This document shows, piece by piece, positions 39,516-49,694 of a DNA stretch of 64,000 nucleotides. This DNA comes from Pseudomonas hydrolytica (lineage in GTDB: Bacteria > Pseudomonadota > Gammaproteobacteria > Pseudomonadales > Pseudomonadaceae): NCBI RefSeq assembly GCF_021495345.1, contig NZ_CP099397.1, positions 310,001 through 374,000 of the forward strand. Reading direction: 5' to 3'. A program made the translations under genes and the position numbers. The notes under the pieces are model-generated. The model saw nothing but the letters and a program-made list of their open reading frames with translations, was not told the origin of the DNA and did no database searches. Each line of letters begins with the position of its first letter. Position 1 is the first letter of the stretch.

Positions 39516-40285
39516 GCGCCTGGCGCCTGCTGCTGACCCGTCCTGCAGAGGACTGTGCGGCGCTGGCGCAAACGCTGGCCGAACACGGCATCACCGGCAG
39601 CTGCATGCCCTTGCTGGGTATCGAGCCGCTGCCCGAGACGGCCGAGCAGCGCATCGCCTTCGCCGAACTGCAACGCTACTGCGCGGTTATCGTGGTCAGC
39701 AAACCTGCTGCGCGCCTCGGCCTGGCGCTGCTGGATCGTCACCGCGCCGAGCCAGTGACCGGTCAGCCCTGGTTCGCCGTCGGGGCCGCCACGGCAGCGC
39801 TGCTCACCGAGCATGGCCTGTCTGTCCACTACCCCGAGCGCGGCGACGACAGCGAAGCCCTGCTTGCGCTGCCGGCCCTGCAGGGCGCGCTGGCCGCCGA
39901 GCCCGCGCCGCAGGTGCTGATCCTGCGTGGCGAGGGTGGCCGAGAATTCCTCGGCCAATGCTTGCGCGGCCAAGGTGCGAGTGTCGACTATCTGCCACTG
40001 TATCGCCGCGTGCTGCCGCCATACCCGACGGGCGAACTGAGCCGGCGCGTGCAGGCGGAACGCCTGAACGGCCTGGTGGTCAGCAGTGGACAGGGTTTCG
40101 AGCATCTGCTGCAGCTGGCTGGCGATGACTGGCCGGCGTTGGCTCGGCTACCCTTGTTCGTACCCAGCCCGCGTGTCGCCGAACAGGCACGCGCTGCGGG
40201 TGCGCAGATCGTTGTGGACTGTCGCGGCGCCAGTGCCGCGGCCTTGCTGGCAGCCCTGGAGCAGTTTCCGGCTGCCGCCCTCTAA
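39512..40285 (+). CDS. hemD: Uroporphyrinogen-III synthase
   Basis: A 257-residue enzyme that closes and inverts ring D of hydroxymethylbilane. Sequence conservation in this family is low, but the two-lobed pattern ([103 protein letters not shown]) is complete. The GTG/ATG-proximal start overlaps hemC by 4 bp, and hemX follows 12 bp later. Confidence 0.93.
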   Translation: MSAWRLLLTRPAEDCAALAQTLAEHGITGSCMPLLGIEPLPETAEQRIAFAELQRYCAVIVVSKPAARLGLALLDRHRAEPVTGQPWFAVGAATAALLTEHGLSVHYPERGDDSEALLALPALQGALAAEPAPQVLILRGEGGREFLGQCLRGQGASVDYLPLYRRVLPPYPTGELSRRVQAERLNGLVVSSGQGFEHLLQLAGDDWPALARLPLFVPSPRVAEQARAAGAQIVVDCRGASAAALLAALEQFPAAAL

Positions 40286-40297
40286 AAGGACGGATAC

Positions 40298-41428
40298 GTG
40301 AGCGAAGCAGCCACCCCGCAAACGCCAGAAGAAAAACCGGCCAGCGAGGCCGTGAACACCACCCCGACCCCGCCCGTGAAGCCAGCGCGCAATGGCGCCG
40401 CGACCGGGCTTGCCGCGTTCGCTCTGCTGATCGGCCTGGCCGGCGCTGGCGCCGGCGGCTGGAGCCTCTGGCAATTGCAACAGATGCAGAGCAGGGATCA
40501 GCAGCAGGCCGAGGCCCTGCAGCGCACGCGCGACGACAGCGCGAAACAGCTTCAGGGACTGGCCCGGCAGCTCGATGCGCGGCTCGCCGAGCTGCCCAGT
40601 GCCGCCGAACTGAACGAACGGCGCCGCCTGCTGGCCAACCTGCAGTCCGATCAGCAGCGCCTCAGCCAGCGCCTGGAGTCGGTGCTCGACGGCAGCCGCC
40701 AGGACTGGCGCCTGGACGAGGCCGAGCACCTGCTGCGCCTGGCCAGCCTGCGTCTGTCCGCCCTGCAGGACGTCGCCAGCGCCGAGGCCCTGGTGCTGAC
40801 GGCCGATGACATCCTGCGCGAGCAGGACGACCCCGCCGCATTCGCCGCCCGTGAGCAGCTCAGCCGCAGCCTGGAAGCGCTGCGCACCACGCAGCGCCCG
40901 GACCGCGTCGGTCTGTTCCTGCAACTGGGCGCGCTGCGCGAGCAGGCTGCCACGCTCAATCCGCTGGCGCCGACCTTCGAAGGCCAGGGCGACGTGCTCT
41001 CCGACCTGGCTGCCGAGGGCGATGGCAGCGCCTGGTGGGGCGAATGGGTGAAGAAACTGTCGGAGTACTTCCGCATCGAGTTCGACGCTGACCGCAACGT
41101 GCGGCCGCTGCTGTCCGGGCAGAGCCTGTCGCAGGTGCGGCTGAGCCTGTCGCTGGCGCTGGAGCAGGCGCAGTGGGCCGCCCTGCACGGCCAGACCGGC
41201 GTGTACCGGCAGGCGCTGAAGCAGGCCGAGGAGATCCTCGATGCCCACTTCAACCTGGACAACCCGGACAGCCGTGCCCTGCGCCAGCGCTTCGCCGAAC
41301 TGGCGGACGCCACCGTCGAGGTCAAGGTGCCGGATCTGAGCGATTCGCTCGACGCGCTGCAGGCCTACCTGCACCGCAAGCAGGCGCAGCGCCGGCAGGG
41401 GGCCGCCGCGGCCGAGGAGGCGCAATGA
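40298..41428 (+). CDS. hemX: HemX, membrane-anchored protein of the hemCDXY operon
   Basis: A 376-residue protein: a disordered Pro/Thr-rich N-terminus, one membrane helix near residues 31-50 (GLAAFALLIGLAGAGAGGWSLW), then a coiled coil (QDQQQAEALQRTRDDSAKQLQGLARQ in part) and a periplasmic helical domain. It belongs to the HemX/YggM-type family annotated as a putative uroporphyrin-III C-methyltransferase, but no methyltransferase motif is visible and I would not assign that activity. It probably has a structural or assembly role. hemY overlaps its stop. Confidence 0.88.
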   Translation: MSEAATPQTPEEKPASEAVNTTPTPPVKPARNGAATGLAAFALLIGLAGAGAGGWSLWQLQQMQSRDQQQAEALQRTRDDSAKQLQGLARQLDARLAELPSAAELNERRRLLANLQSDQQRLSQRLESVLDGSRQDWRLDEAEHLLRLASLRLSALQDVASAEALVLTADDILREQDDPAAFAAREQLSRSLEALRTTQRPDRVGLFLQLGALREQAATLNPLAPTFEGQGDVLSDLAAEGDGSAWWGEWVKKLSEYFRIEFDADRNVRPLLSGQSLSQVRLSLSLALEQAQWAALHGQTGVYRQALKQAEEILDAHFNLDNPDSRALRQRFAELADATVEVKVPDLSDSLDALQAYLHRKQAQRRQGAAAAEEAQ

Positions 41429-42672
41429 GACGCCTGCTCTGGCTTCTGGTACTGCTGGCCGTCGCAGCCGGCCTCTACCTGCTCCATCTGGCCATGGAGG
41501 CGGATCGCGGCTACGTGCTGTTCGCCTACCAGGGGTTTCGTTACCAGTCCGGCCTGTGGGCGTTCCTCGGTTTGGTCCTGGCCGTGGTGGTGCTCTACTA
41601 CCTGATCAAGTGGACATTGCGCCTGCTGCTCAGCTCGACTCGCCTGGCCAACCCCTGGTCGCGGCTGCATCGCAATCGTCGCGTGCGTCTGGCCTCCGAA
41701 CAGGGCCTGCTGGATCTCGCCGAGGGCCGCTGGGCACGTGCCCAGCGCCAGCTGACCCGCGCCGCCGAGGCCGACAGCCAGCCGCTGATGTATTACCTGG
41801 GCGCCGCGCGCGCGGCGAACAAGCTGGGTCAGCACGAACAGAGCGATGAGTTGCTCGAGCGAGCCCTGCACAAGCAGCCGCAGGCCGAGCTGGCCATCGC
41901 CCTCACCCATGCCGAACTGCAGCGCAGCCGTGGCGACAGCGAGGCCGCGCTGGAAACCCTGCAGGTGATGCGCCAGCGCCACCCGGGGCATCACCTGGTG
42001 CTGCGTCAGCTGCAGCGCCTGTACCTGCAGCGCCAGGACTGGTCGGCTCTGCTGGGGCTGCTGCCCGAGCTGCGCAAGGAGAAGGCGCTGCCGGCGGCCG
42101 AACTCGACGAGCTGGAGCGCGAAACCTGGCGCGGCCGTCTCGCCGATGCCGGCCTTGCCGGTCAGGGCCAGGGCGAAACGGCGCTGCAGCCGCTGACCCA
42201 GGCCTGGCAGCAGCTCTCCGCGCCCCTGCGTCAGGAGCCCGAGCTGGTCGCCACCTATGTCGAGCAACTGCGTCGTCTGGGAGCCCAGGAAGAAGCCGAG
42301 GAGGTGCTGCGCAGCACCCTCAAGCGCAGCTACGACAGCCGCCTCGCGCGGTTCTACGGTGTGCTGCGCGGCGCCGACCCGGCGCGTCAGCTGCAGACCG
42401 CCGAGCTCTGGCTCAAGCAGCATCCGCAGGACCCGGCCTTGCTCCTGACCCTGGGGCGGCTCTGCCTGCAGAACCAGCTGTGGGGCAAGGCGCGCGACTA
42501 TTTCGAAACCAGCCTCAAGCTCGAACGCCATCCCGAGACCTGTGCCGAGCTGGCGCGTCTGCTGGCCCAGCTGGGTGAGCTGGAGCGCAGCAATCAGCTG
42601 TTGCTGGAAAGCCTCGGCCTGCTGCATCAGGGCCTGCCACCCTTGCCGCAACCGCAGGGCGCGAGCGCCTGA
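41425..42672 (+). CDS. hemY: HemY, TPR membrane protein of the hem operon
   Basis: A 415-residue protein: two N-terminal membrane helices (LLWLLVLLAVAAGLYLLHLAM and LWAFLGLVLAVVVLYYLI, each within 22 residues) followed by about seven tetratricopeptide-like repeats (for example LYYLGAARAANKLGQHEQSDELLERAL, LLLTLGRLCLQNQLWGKARDYFETSLKL in parts). It is unrelated to Bacillus protoporphyrinogen oxidase of the same name. HemX/HemY are thought to organise a haem-synthesis or envelope complex. ATG 41425 overlaps the hemX stop. Confidence 0.92.
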   Translation: MRRLLWLLVLLAVAAGLYLLHLAMEADRGYVLFAYQGFRYQSGLWAFLGLVLAVVVLYYLIKWTLRLLLSSTRLANPWSRLHRNRRVRLASEQGLLDLAEGRWARAQRQLTRAAEADSQPLMYYLGAARAANKLGQHEQSDELLERALHKQPQAELAIALTHAELQRSRGDSEAALETLQVMRQRHPGHHLVLRQLQRLYLQRQDWSALLGLLPELRKEKALPAAELDELERETWRGRLADAGLAGQGQGETALQPLTQAWQQLSAPLRQEPELVATYVEQLRRLGAQEEAEEVLRSTLKRSYDSRLARFYGVLRGADPARQLQTAELWLKQHPQDPALLLTLGRLCLQNQLWGKARDYFETSLKLERHPETCAELARLLAQLGELERSNQLLLESLGLLHQGLPPLPQPQGASA

Positions 42673-42756
42673 AGGGTTGCGGCCGATTGCCGCAGCGGGC
42701 GGCGCCAGCAGACGGAGGGCGGCTGCGGCCGGATGAACAGCCATTGACCCAGCCTG

Positions 42757-42776
42757 GGGCGCCTTGAAAGGCGCCC
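42757..42776 (+). terminator. Probable terminator of hemCDXY
   Basis: Stem GGGCGCC / GGCGCCC with loop TTGAAA, followed by TCGCTTTCCTC. It lies 84 bp after hemY and 48 bp before dsbB; the T-tract is interrupted, so efficiency is uncertain. Confidence 0.6.
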
Positions 42777-42824
42777 TCGCTTTCCTCTACCGTTACGACC
42801 CTCGATTTCCCTCCCGGAGCCGTC

Positions 42825-43316
42825 ATGCATCTGGCCAGTCCGCGTCCCCTGTTCTTCCTGGCATTTATCGGCTGCGTGCTGCTGATGGCGGCTGCCCTGT
42901 ACCTTGAGCACGTCGTCGGCCTCGAGCCTTGCCCGATGTGCGTGCTGCAGCGCATCTGTGTGATCGCCTTCGGCGTCATCTGCCTGCTGGCCGCCATTCA
43001 TGGCCCCGCTCGCCTTGGCCGGCGCATCTATGCGCTGCTGGCGCTGCTGTTCGCCGGCGCCGGTGCCGCCACTGCCGGTCGGCAGATCTGGTTGCAGAGC
43101 GTGCCGGCCGACCAGCTCGAGGCCTGCCTGCCTAGCCTGGAATTCATGATGCAGGCCCTGCCGATGCAGGACATCGTGCGTCTGGTGTTCCAGGGCAGCG
43201 CCGACTGTGCCGAAGTGAAGTGGACGCTGTTCGGCATGAGCATCCCGGAATGGAGCCTGCTCGGCTTCATCGGCATGATCGGTTTCTGCCTGTTTCAGCT
43301 GCTGCGCCGCGACTGA
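42825..43316 (+). CDS. dsbB: Disulfide bond formation protein DsbB
   Basis: A 163-residue inner-membrane quinone reductase that reoxidises DsbA. Four membrane helices are visible. The first periplasmic pair is C36-P-M-C39 in GLEPCPMCVLQRI, and the second pair lies in QLEACLPSLEF and GSADCAEVKW. The conserved quinone-site arginine (QRICVIAFG) is present. ATG 42825 with GGAGCC upstream. It stands between the hem operon and algQ. Confidence 0.95.
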   Translation: MHLASPRPLFFLAFIGCVLLMAAALYLEHVVGLEPCPMCVLQRICVIAFGVICLLAAIHGPARLGRRIYALLALLFAGAGAATAGRQIWLQSVPADQLEACLPSLEFMMQALPMQDIVRLVFQGSADCAEVKWTLFGMSIPEWSLLGFIGMIGFCLFQLLRRD

Positions 43317-43625
43317 TCAGGCGCAACGCCTGGAGCCGCGGGCCTCGCGGTCTGTCGATTAAACGCTCGTATGAAATTTCTCGCGGCGGTGCCTTGATGG
43401 CCGTTGCCCAGGGGCATAATCTGGCTCGCACGCACCGCCGGAAAAACGCCGTTTTGCGGTTGCCTTCCCAAAACCGAGCACCGGTTGACAGAAAATCGTC
43501 GAGATAGATTTTTATCGTCGCGCAGCGACGGCCCAGAGGGTGGCCGCCAAGGGGCTGCAGGCCATAAAAACGTCTCGGGAGCGGACGTACGACAGGCATT
43601 AGCAAGAAGGGAAGTGAGGTCCATC
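43317..43625 (+). promoter_or_regulatory. Intergenic control region before algQ
   Basis: A 309-bp gap without a gene. It contains the palindrome AAAACG-C-CGTTTT (43443-43455), a perfect -35 hexamer TTGACA at 43485-43490 followed by an AT-rich stretch (GATAGATTTTTAT) but without a good -10 at 16-18 bp, and the hairpin CGTCGC-GCA-GCGACG at 43516-43530. These make an algQ promoter region likely, but the exact start site cannot be fixed by eye. Confidence 0.45.
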
Positions 43626-44099
43626 ATGCTTGAGAGTTGCCAGAACGCACAGGAACGTTGGGGTGGGGTCCATCAGTTGATCGACCGCTGGCTGGGGGAG
43701 CGTCGCGAGCTTGTGCTGGCCTATACGGCGCTCAGCAAAGCACCGCAGGCGCCTGCCATCAACGGCGAAGCCCTGCAGGGCTTCTGCGAAATCCTCGTGG
43801 ATTACGTATCGGCCGGTCACTTCGAGGTCTACGAGCAGCTCACCAGCGAGGCCAAGGCATTCAACGACAAGCGCGGCCTGGAATTGGCCAAGCAGATCTA
43901 CCCGCGCATCGAAGCCATCACCGAGGTGGCGCTGGCCTTCAATGACCGTTGCGACAACGGCGACTGCCGTGACAGCGTGTCGTTGGTGGCGGAGCTGAAC
44001 CGTCTGGGTCAGCTGCTGCACGAGCGTTTCGAACTGGAAGACTGCCTGATCGAGGTGTTGCACAACGCCCATCAGGAGCAGGCCGCCGAAGCCCTCTGA
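43626..44099 (+). CDS. algQ: AlgQ (Rsd-family anti-sigma-70 factor)
   Basis: A 157-residue helical protein that binds region 4 of the housekeeping sigma factor and favours alternative sigma factors. In P. aeruginosa it affects alginate and ndk expression. Family features are [43 protein letters not shown] and [15 protein letters not shown] 43626 is chosen by homology; GGAAGTGAGG precedes it. It is followed by a hairpin and faces an FKBP gene. Confidence 0.93.
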   Translation: MLESCQNAQERWGGVHQLIDRWLGERRELVLAYTALSKAPQAPAINGEALQGFCEILVDYVSAGHFEVYEQLTSEAKAFNDKRGLELAKQIYPRIEAITEVALAFNDRCDNGDCRDSVSLVAELNRLGQLLHERFELEDCLIEVLHNAHQEQAAEAL

Positions 44100-44116
44100 C
44101 GGCCTGACGCACACGA

Positions 44117-44134
44117 GCCCGGATGACTCCGGGC
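44117..44134. terminator. Hairpin between algQ and the FKBP gene
   Basis: Perfect stem GCCCGGA / TCCGGGC with loop TGAC, 18 bp after algQ and followed by CTTGTCTGTCTTG. It may stop transcription from both convergent genes. Confidence 0.55.
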
Positions 44135-44156
44135 CTTGTCTGTCTTGGATCGACGT

Positions 44157-44804
44157 TCAGTCGGTCACGTCCAGCAGGCGTAGATCGAACACCAGGGGCG
44201 CATGGGGCGGTATCAGATCTCCCGCGCCTTCTTCTCCGTAAGCCTGATTCGATGGAATCACCAGGCGCCAGTGGGCGCCTTTCGGCATCTGCAGCAGCGC
44301 ACTGCGCCAGCCCGCGATCAGACTGTCCAGACGAAACCACTGTGGCGTACTGCTCTCGTCGAAGACACTGCCGTCGGCCAGCTCGCCGCGATAACTCACC
44401 TGCACTCGGCTGCGGGCGGTGGGCCTGGGGCCACTGCCAGGGCTGAGCTCGGTCACCAGCACGCCATTGCCCAGCTCCCGCACGTTGGGGCGACGACTTT
44501 CCCCGGCGAGAAAGCGCTGCTCGGATTCGATGGCCTTGTCATGACGTTGAGGCGAGGCGTCGATACGGGCTTCGTGTTCATCGAGCAGCTGCTCGATGCG
44601 CGCGGCATCGAGCCGCAGAGGCTTGCCCTCGTAAGCCTGGCGCAAGCCTTCGAGCAGTTCGCCCAGCGGCAGGTCGGGTACCTCTTCATGCAGGCGCTCG
44701 CCAAGGCGTACGCCGAGGCTGTAGGCCAGATCCTGCTGGTGCTGGTCGGCCTGCGCGCTCAGGCTGCAGCAGATAGCAAGGGCGGCTAGTACGGCGCGGC
44801 TCAT
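44157..44804 (-). CDS. FKBP-type peptidyl-prolyl isomerase, Mip/FkpA-like, exported
   Basis: A 215-residue protein: signal peptide MSRAVLAALAICCSLSAQA, an N-terminal helical dimerisation domain (DLAYSLGVRLGERLHEEV .. AARIEQLLDEHEARID), then an FKBP domain (GSGPRPTARSRVQVSYRG, DGSVFDESS, LIAGWRSALLQMPKGAHWRLVIP, QAYGEEGAGDLIPPHAPLVFDLRLL). It probably folds envelope proteins in the periplasm. Two cysteines in the signal region do not form a clear lipobox. Convergent with algQ. Confidence 0.88.
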   Translation of the reverse strand: MSRAVLAALAICCSLSAQADQHQQDLAYSLGVRLGERLHEEVPDLPLGELLEGLRQAYEGKPLRLDAARIEQLLDEHEARIDASPQRHDKAIESEQRFLAGESRRPNVRELGNGVLVTELSPGSGPRPTARSRVQVSYRGELADGSVFDESSTPQWFRLDSLIAGWRSALLQMPKGAHWRLVIPSNQAYGEEGAGDLIPPHAPLVFDLRLLDVTD

Positions 44805-44940
44805 GACGATGTCTCCCGGTGAATATGCCGGCGATTATGCCAGGCGGGCAGTGCCCGCGCTCTGCTTGCCAAAAGGCCTATGGCGAGCCTTCTCGCCTGC
44901 GTCTAGTATGGGCGCATCCACATCCGCCTGGAGGCGCGCC

Positions 44941-45894
44941 ATGTCGGCCAAGAAGAAGACCATCAGTACCCCCCTGCATCTGCTGCACCAACTGTCTGCC
45001 AGCCTGCTCGAGCATCTGGAAAATGCCTGCTCGCAAGCGCTCGTCGATGCCGAGAAACTGCTCGCCAAGCTGGAAAAGCAACGCGGCAAGGCACAGGAAA
45101 AACTGCACAAGGCGCGCGGCAAGTTGCAAGACGCCGCCGTTGCCGGCAAGACCAAGGCGCAAGCCAAGGCCAAGGACGTGGTAGCCGAGCTGGAAGAGCT
45201 GCTCGATACCCTCAAGGCTCGCCAGAGCGAAACCCGCGGCTACATCGCCCAGCTCAAGCGTGACGCGCAGGAAAGCCTGAAGCTGGCGCAGGGCGTCGGC
45301 AAGGTGAAGGAAGCCGCTGCCAAGGCGCTCGATGGGCGCGAGGCCAAGGCCGCAGCTCCCGCAGCCAAACCGGCCAGCAAGCCGGCTGCCGCGAAGAAAC
45401 CGGCTGCTGCCAAGGCGCCGGCGAAGAAGGCTCCTGCCAAACCGGCCGCCAAGCCCGCTGCGGCAAGCAAGCCTGCCGCCAAGCCGGCCGCTGGCAAACC
45501 TGTTGCGGCCAAGACTGCTGCAGCCAAGGCACCAGCCAAACCGGTAGCGCCGAAAGCGGCGGCTAAACCGGTGGCGCCCAAAGCGGCTGCCAAGCCGGCT
45601 GCGGCAAAGGCTCCAGCCAAGCCCGTGGCGAGCAAGCCTGCGGCCAAGCCATCCGCCGCCAAACCTGCAGCAGACAAACCCGCTGCCAAGTCGGCGCCTG
45701 CCAAACCGGCTGCCAAGCCCGCCAGCAAACCGGTCGCCGCGAAGAAACCGGCCACCGCGAAGGCGCCCGCCAAGAAGGCCCCGGCCAAGCCCGCTGCCGC
45801 CAAACCGGCCGCCGCACCTGCTGCTCCGGCTGCACCCGCCGCGCCTGCGGCCACCAACGGGGCTGCCGCACCGGTTGCTCCGAGCGCGTCCTAA
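44941..45894 (+). CDS. algP: AlgP (AlgR3), histone H1-like protein with long KPAA repeats
   Basis: A 317-residue DNA-binding protein. The N-terminal 135 residues are helical (LHLLHQLSASLLEHLENACSQAL .. LEKQRGKAQEKLHKARGKL .. VAELEELLDTLKAR). The rest, about residues 140-300, is a lysine/alanine/proline-rich tail of KPAA-type repeats, ending in an alanine/proline stretch. In P. aeruginosa AlgP affects alginate gene expression. ATG 44941 with GGAGGCGCG upstream. The tail is recombination-prone at DNA level, so its length may vary between strains. Confidence 0.93.
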   Translation: MSAKKKTISTPLHLLHQLSASLLEHLENACSQALVDAEKLLAKLEKQRGKAQEKLHKARGKLQDAAVAGKTKAQAKAKDVVAELEELLDTLKARQSETRGYIAQLKRDAQESLKLAQGVGKVKEAAAKALDGREAKAAAPAAKPASKPAAAKKPAAAKAPAKKAPAKPAAKPAAASKPAAKPAAGKPVAAKTAAAKAPAKPVAPKAAAKPVAPKAAAKPAAAKAPAKPVASKPAAKPSAAKPAADKPAAKSAPAKPAAKPASKPVAAKKPATAKAPAKKAPAKPAAAKPAAAPAAPAAPAAPAATNGAAAPVAPSAS

Positions 45895-46334
45895 GCGAGG
45901 CGAGTGGCGCCGCGCAGCACCTGCAGCGCGGCGCTGTTCTCGCCGGTCAGGGCAAGCAGCCAGTCGCTTCGCGCCTCTTCGTCTGGCCAGTTCGCGGCCA
46001 GCGCCTGCAGCCGCTCGAGCAGCACCCGCTCGGCCTGCAATTCCAGCTTCTTGATCTGTTCACGCAGGGCGGCCAATTCGGCATCCTGACCTGCGGCCGT
46101 GCGCCAGTGGCGCCGCGTCTGCCGCAAGGGCGAGACCACTTCACGTTGCCAGGGGCCCGCCACCTCCGTCAGTGCGCGCAGGCGCTCATCCATGCAGCGC
46201 ACGCCACGTTGCTGCAGCCAGGCGCCGGTCAGCAGCAGGCAGACGTCGCTACCGGCGTCCTGCAAATCCAGGCAGGCCTGTTCCACGCCCGGTCTGGCAT
46301 AGAGTTCGAGGGCGAAATTCCACAGATCCTGCAC
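45891..46334 (-). CDS. TIGR02444-family protein
   Basis: A 147-residue helical protein: MQDLWNFALELYARPGVEQACLDLQDAGSDVCLLLTGAWLQQRG (in parts), PWQREVVSPLRQTRRHWR and a coiled coil LREQIKKLELQAERVLLERLQAL. The family lies next to algP and an ABC-F gene across pseudomonads; function unknown. It converges on algP with a 4-bp overlap of the stop codons and is divergent from the ABC-F gene, 38 bp apart. Confidence 0.82.
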   Translation of the reverse strand: MQDLWNFALELYARPGVEQACLDLQDAGSDVCLLLTGAWLQQRGVRCMDERLRALTEVAGPWQREVVSPLRQTRRHWRTAAGQDAELAALREQIKKLELQAERVLLERLQALAANWPDEEARSDWLLALTGENSAALQVLRGATRLA

Positions 46335-46372
46335 GCGGCCTCCGGGGCGATTTGGTAGACTCCGCGGCCATT

Positions 46373-48282
<1,910 letters not shown>

Positions 48283-48283
<1 letters not shown>

Positions 48284-48822
48284 TGGAGCAGCTGGAACTG
48301 CTGGTGGCCTGGCGCGAGCCGCTGGTCCGTGCCGGCCAGGTGCTGTTGATCATCCTGCTGGCGTGGATCGCCCAGCGCATTCTCACCCGTGCCATCAGCC
48401 GCCTGGGCGCGCGCTACAGCCTGTTGCCGCAGGAGGTGCTGCAGCCGCTGCGCGGCCTGTTGCGCTGGTTGATCATGGGCAGTGCCTTCATGCTGGTGCT
48501 CGAGCGCCTGGGCGTCTCGGCAACGGTGTTGTGGACAGCCCTGACCGGGTTCACCGCCGTGGCCGCCGTGGCCTTCTTCGCCATCTGGAGCGTGCTGTCG
48601 AACATGTTCTGCGCGCTGCTGATCTTCACCATGGGGCCGTTTCGTATCGGTGATACGGTCGAGGTGATCGATAGCGCGGACAAGCCAGGGGTGAAGGGGC
48701 GGGTGATCGCCATCAACCTGTTCTACACCACCTTGCAGGATCTCGCCGAAGACGCTGCCGGTGCCCTGCTGCAGGTGCCCAACAGCCTGTTCTTCCAGAA
48801 ATCCGTGCGCCGCTGGCGCTGA
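48283..48822 (+). CDS. Short MscS-family membrane protein
   Basis: A 179-residue protein with three membrane helices (VLLIILLAWIAQRILTRAI; LLRWLIMGSAFMLVLERLG; LWTALTGFTAVAAVAFFAIWSVLSNMFCAL in parts) and the MscS beta domain start (MGPFRIGDTVEVI ... GRVIAINLFYTTLQD ... LLQVPNSLFFQKSVRR). It stops where full MscS channels continue into the large C-terminal cytoplasmic domain, so it is a minimal channel or a partner subunit. The ATG overlaps the ABC-F stop. Confidence 0.85.
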
Positions 48823-48898
48823 ACGTCTGGCTCGGAGGCTGGCGCAGGAGTAGGCTGTGAAGCCGTTCTCCCGATTTCTGCTCCCCGAGGTACGCATC

Positions 48899-49531
48899 AT
48901 GGCATTGGAAACCTGGCTCGCTTTCTTCGTCGCCTGCTGGGTGATCAGCCTGTCGCCCGGTGCCGGCGCCGTGGCGTCGATGTCCGCTGGCCTGCAATAC
49001 GGCTTCTGGCGCGGTTACTGGAACGCCCTCGGCCTGCAGCTCGGCCTGGCCCTGCAGATCGCCATCGTCGCGGCGGGCGTGGGCGCCATCCTCGCCGCCT
49101 CGGCGCTGGCCTTCAGCCTGATCAAATGGTTCGGCGTCGCCTATCTGGTGTTTCTCGCCTACAAGCAGTGGGTCGCCCTTCCCAGCGATCTGGATGCCGG
49201 TGCCACCGAGCGCCCCAGCGGGCGGCCGCTGACCCTGGTGCTGCGCGGCTTTCTGGTCAATGCCAGCAACCCCAAGGCCATCGTCTTCATGCTCGCCGTG
49301 CTGCCGCAGTTCATCAATCCGCATGCGCCTTTGCTGGCGCAGTATCTGGTGATGGGCCTGACCATGATCGTGGTCGACCTGATCGTCATGGCCGGCTACA
49401 CCGGCCTGGCTTCGCGGGTGCTGCGCGCGCTGCGCACGCCGCGGCAGCAGCGGGTGATGAACCGCAGTTTCGCCGCGCTGTTCGCCGCCGCTGCCGGTCT
49501 GCTGGCCACGGTCAAACGCGCCGCGGTCTGA
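48899..49531 (+). CDS. LysE/RhtB-family amino acid exporter
   Basis: A 210-residue protein with six predicted helices. The family start LETWLAFFVACWVISLSPGAGAVASMSAGLQYGFWRGYWNALG (in parts) and the NASNPKAIVFMLAVLPQFI block are conserved. It probably exports a neutral or aromatic amino acid or homoserine lactone; the substrate is not predictable. ATG 48899 with CCCGAGG upstream is preferred to 48857. Confidence 0.9.
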   Translation: MALETWLAFFVACWVISLSPGAGAVASMSAGLQYGFWRGYWNALGLQLGLALQIAIVAAGVGAILAASALAFSLIKWFGVAYLVFLAYKQWVALPSDLDAGATERPSGRPLTLVLRGFLVNASNPKAIVFMLAVLPQFINPHAPLLAQYLVMGLTMIVVDLIVMAGYTGLASRVLRALRTPRQQRVMNRSFAALFAAAAGLLATVKRAAV

Positions 49532-49542
49532 GCCGCGGGTTC

Positions 49543-49569
49543 GGCAGCGGCGGCGATGTCGCCGCTGCC
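49543..49569 (+). terminator. GC-rich hairpin after the LysE gene
   Basis: A perfect 10-bp stem GGCAGCGGCG / CGCCGCTGCC with a 7-base loop, 11 bp after the stop. No T-tract follows, so it may be an RNA 3' stabiliser rather than a terminator. Confidence 0.45.
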
Positions 49570-49694
49570 GCTCTGGCGATGCAGTCGCAACGCTCCGTTC
49601 GACTGATTGTTACCAGATATTTCAGATTCTCCTTGTGCGAATTCCTTAGCCACGCAACAATTTAATGCCACCCATTCTCGTTTGGGATGCATTG

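Noticed and set aside
40298..41428. HemX as uroporphyrinogen-III C-methyltransferase
   Set aside because: The name is inherited from operon position; the protein has no SAM-binding motif and is a membrane-anchored coiled-coil protein.
43485..43515. Complete sigma-70 promoter before algQ
   Set aside because: TTGACA is perfect but no -10 with more than three consensus bases lies at 16-18 bp, so only the region is reported.
45240..45857. 205-codon antisense frame in algP with an Ala/Gly/Leu repeat protein
   Set aside because: It is the reverse reading of the KPAA repeats, not an independent gene.
49570..49694. Fur box ahead of the FTR1 gene
   Set aside because: The AT-rich stretch has no convincing match to the 19-bp GATAATGATAATCATTATC pattern.
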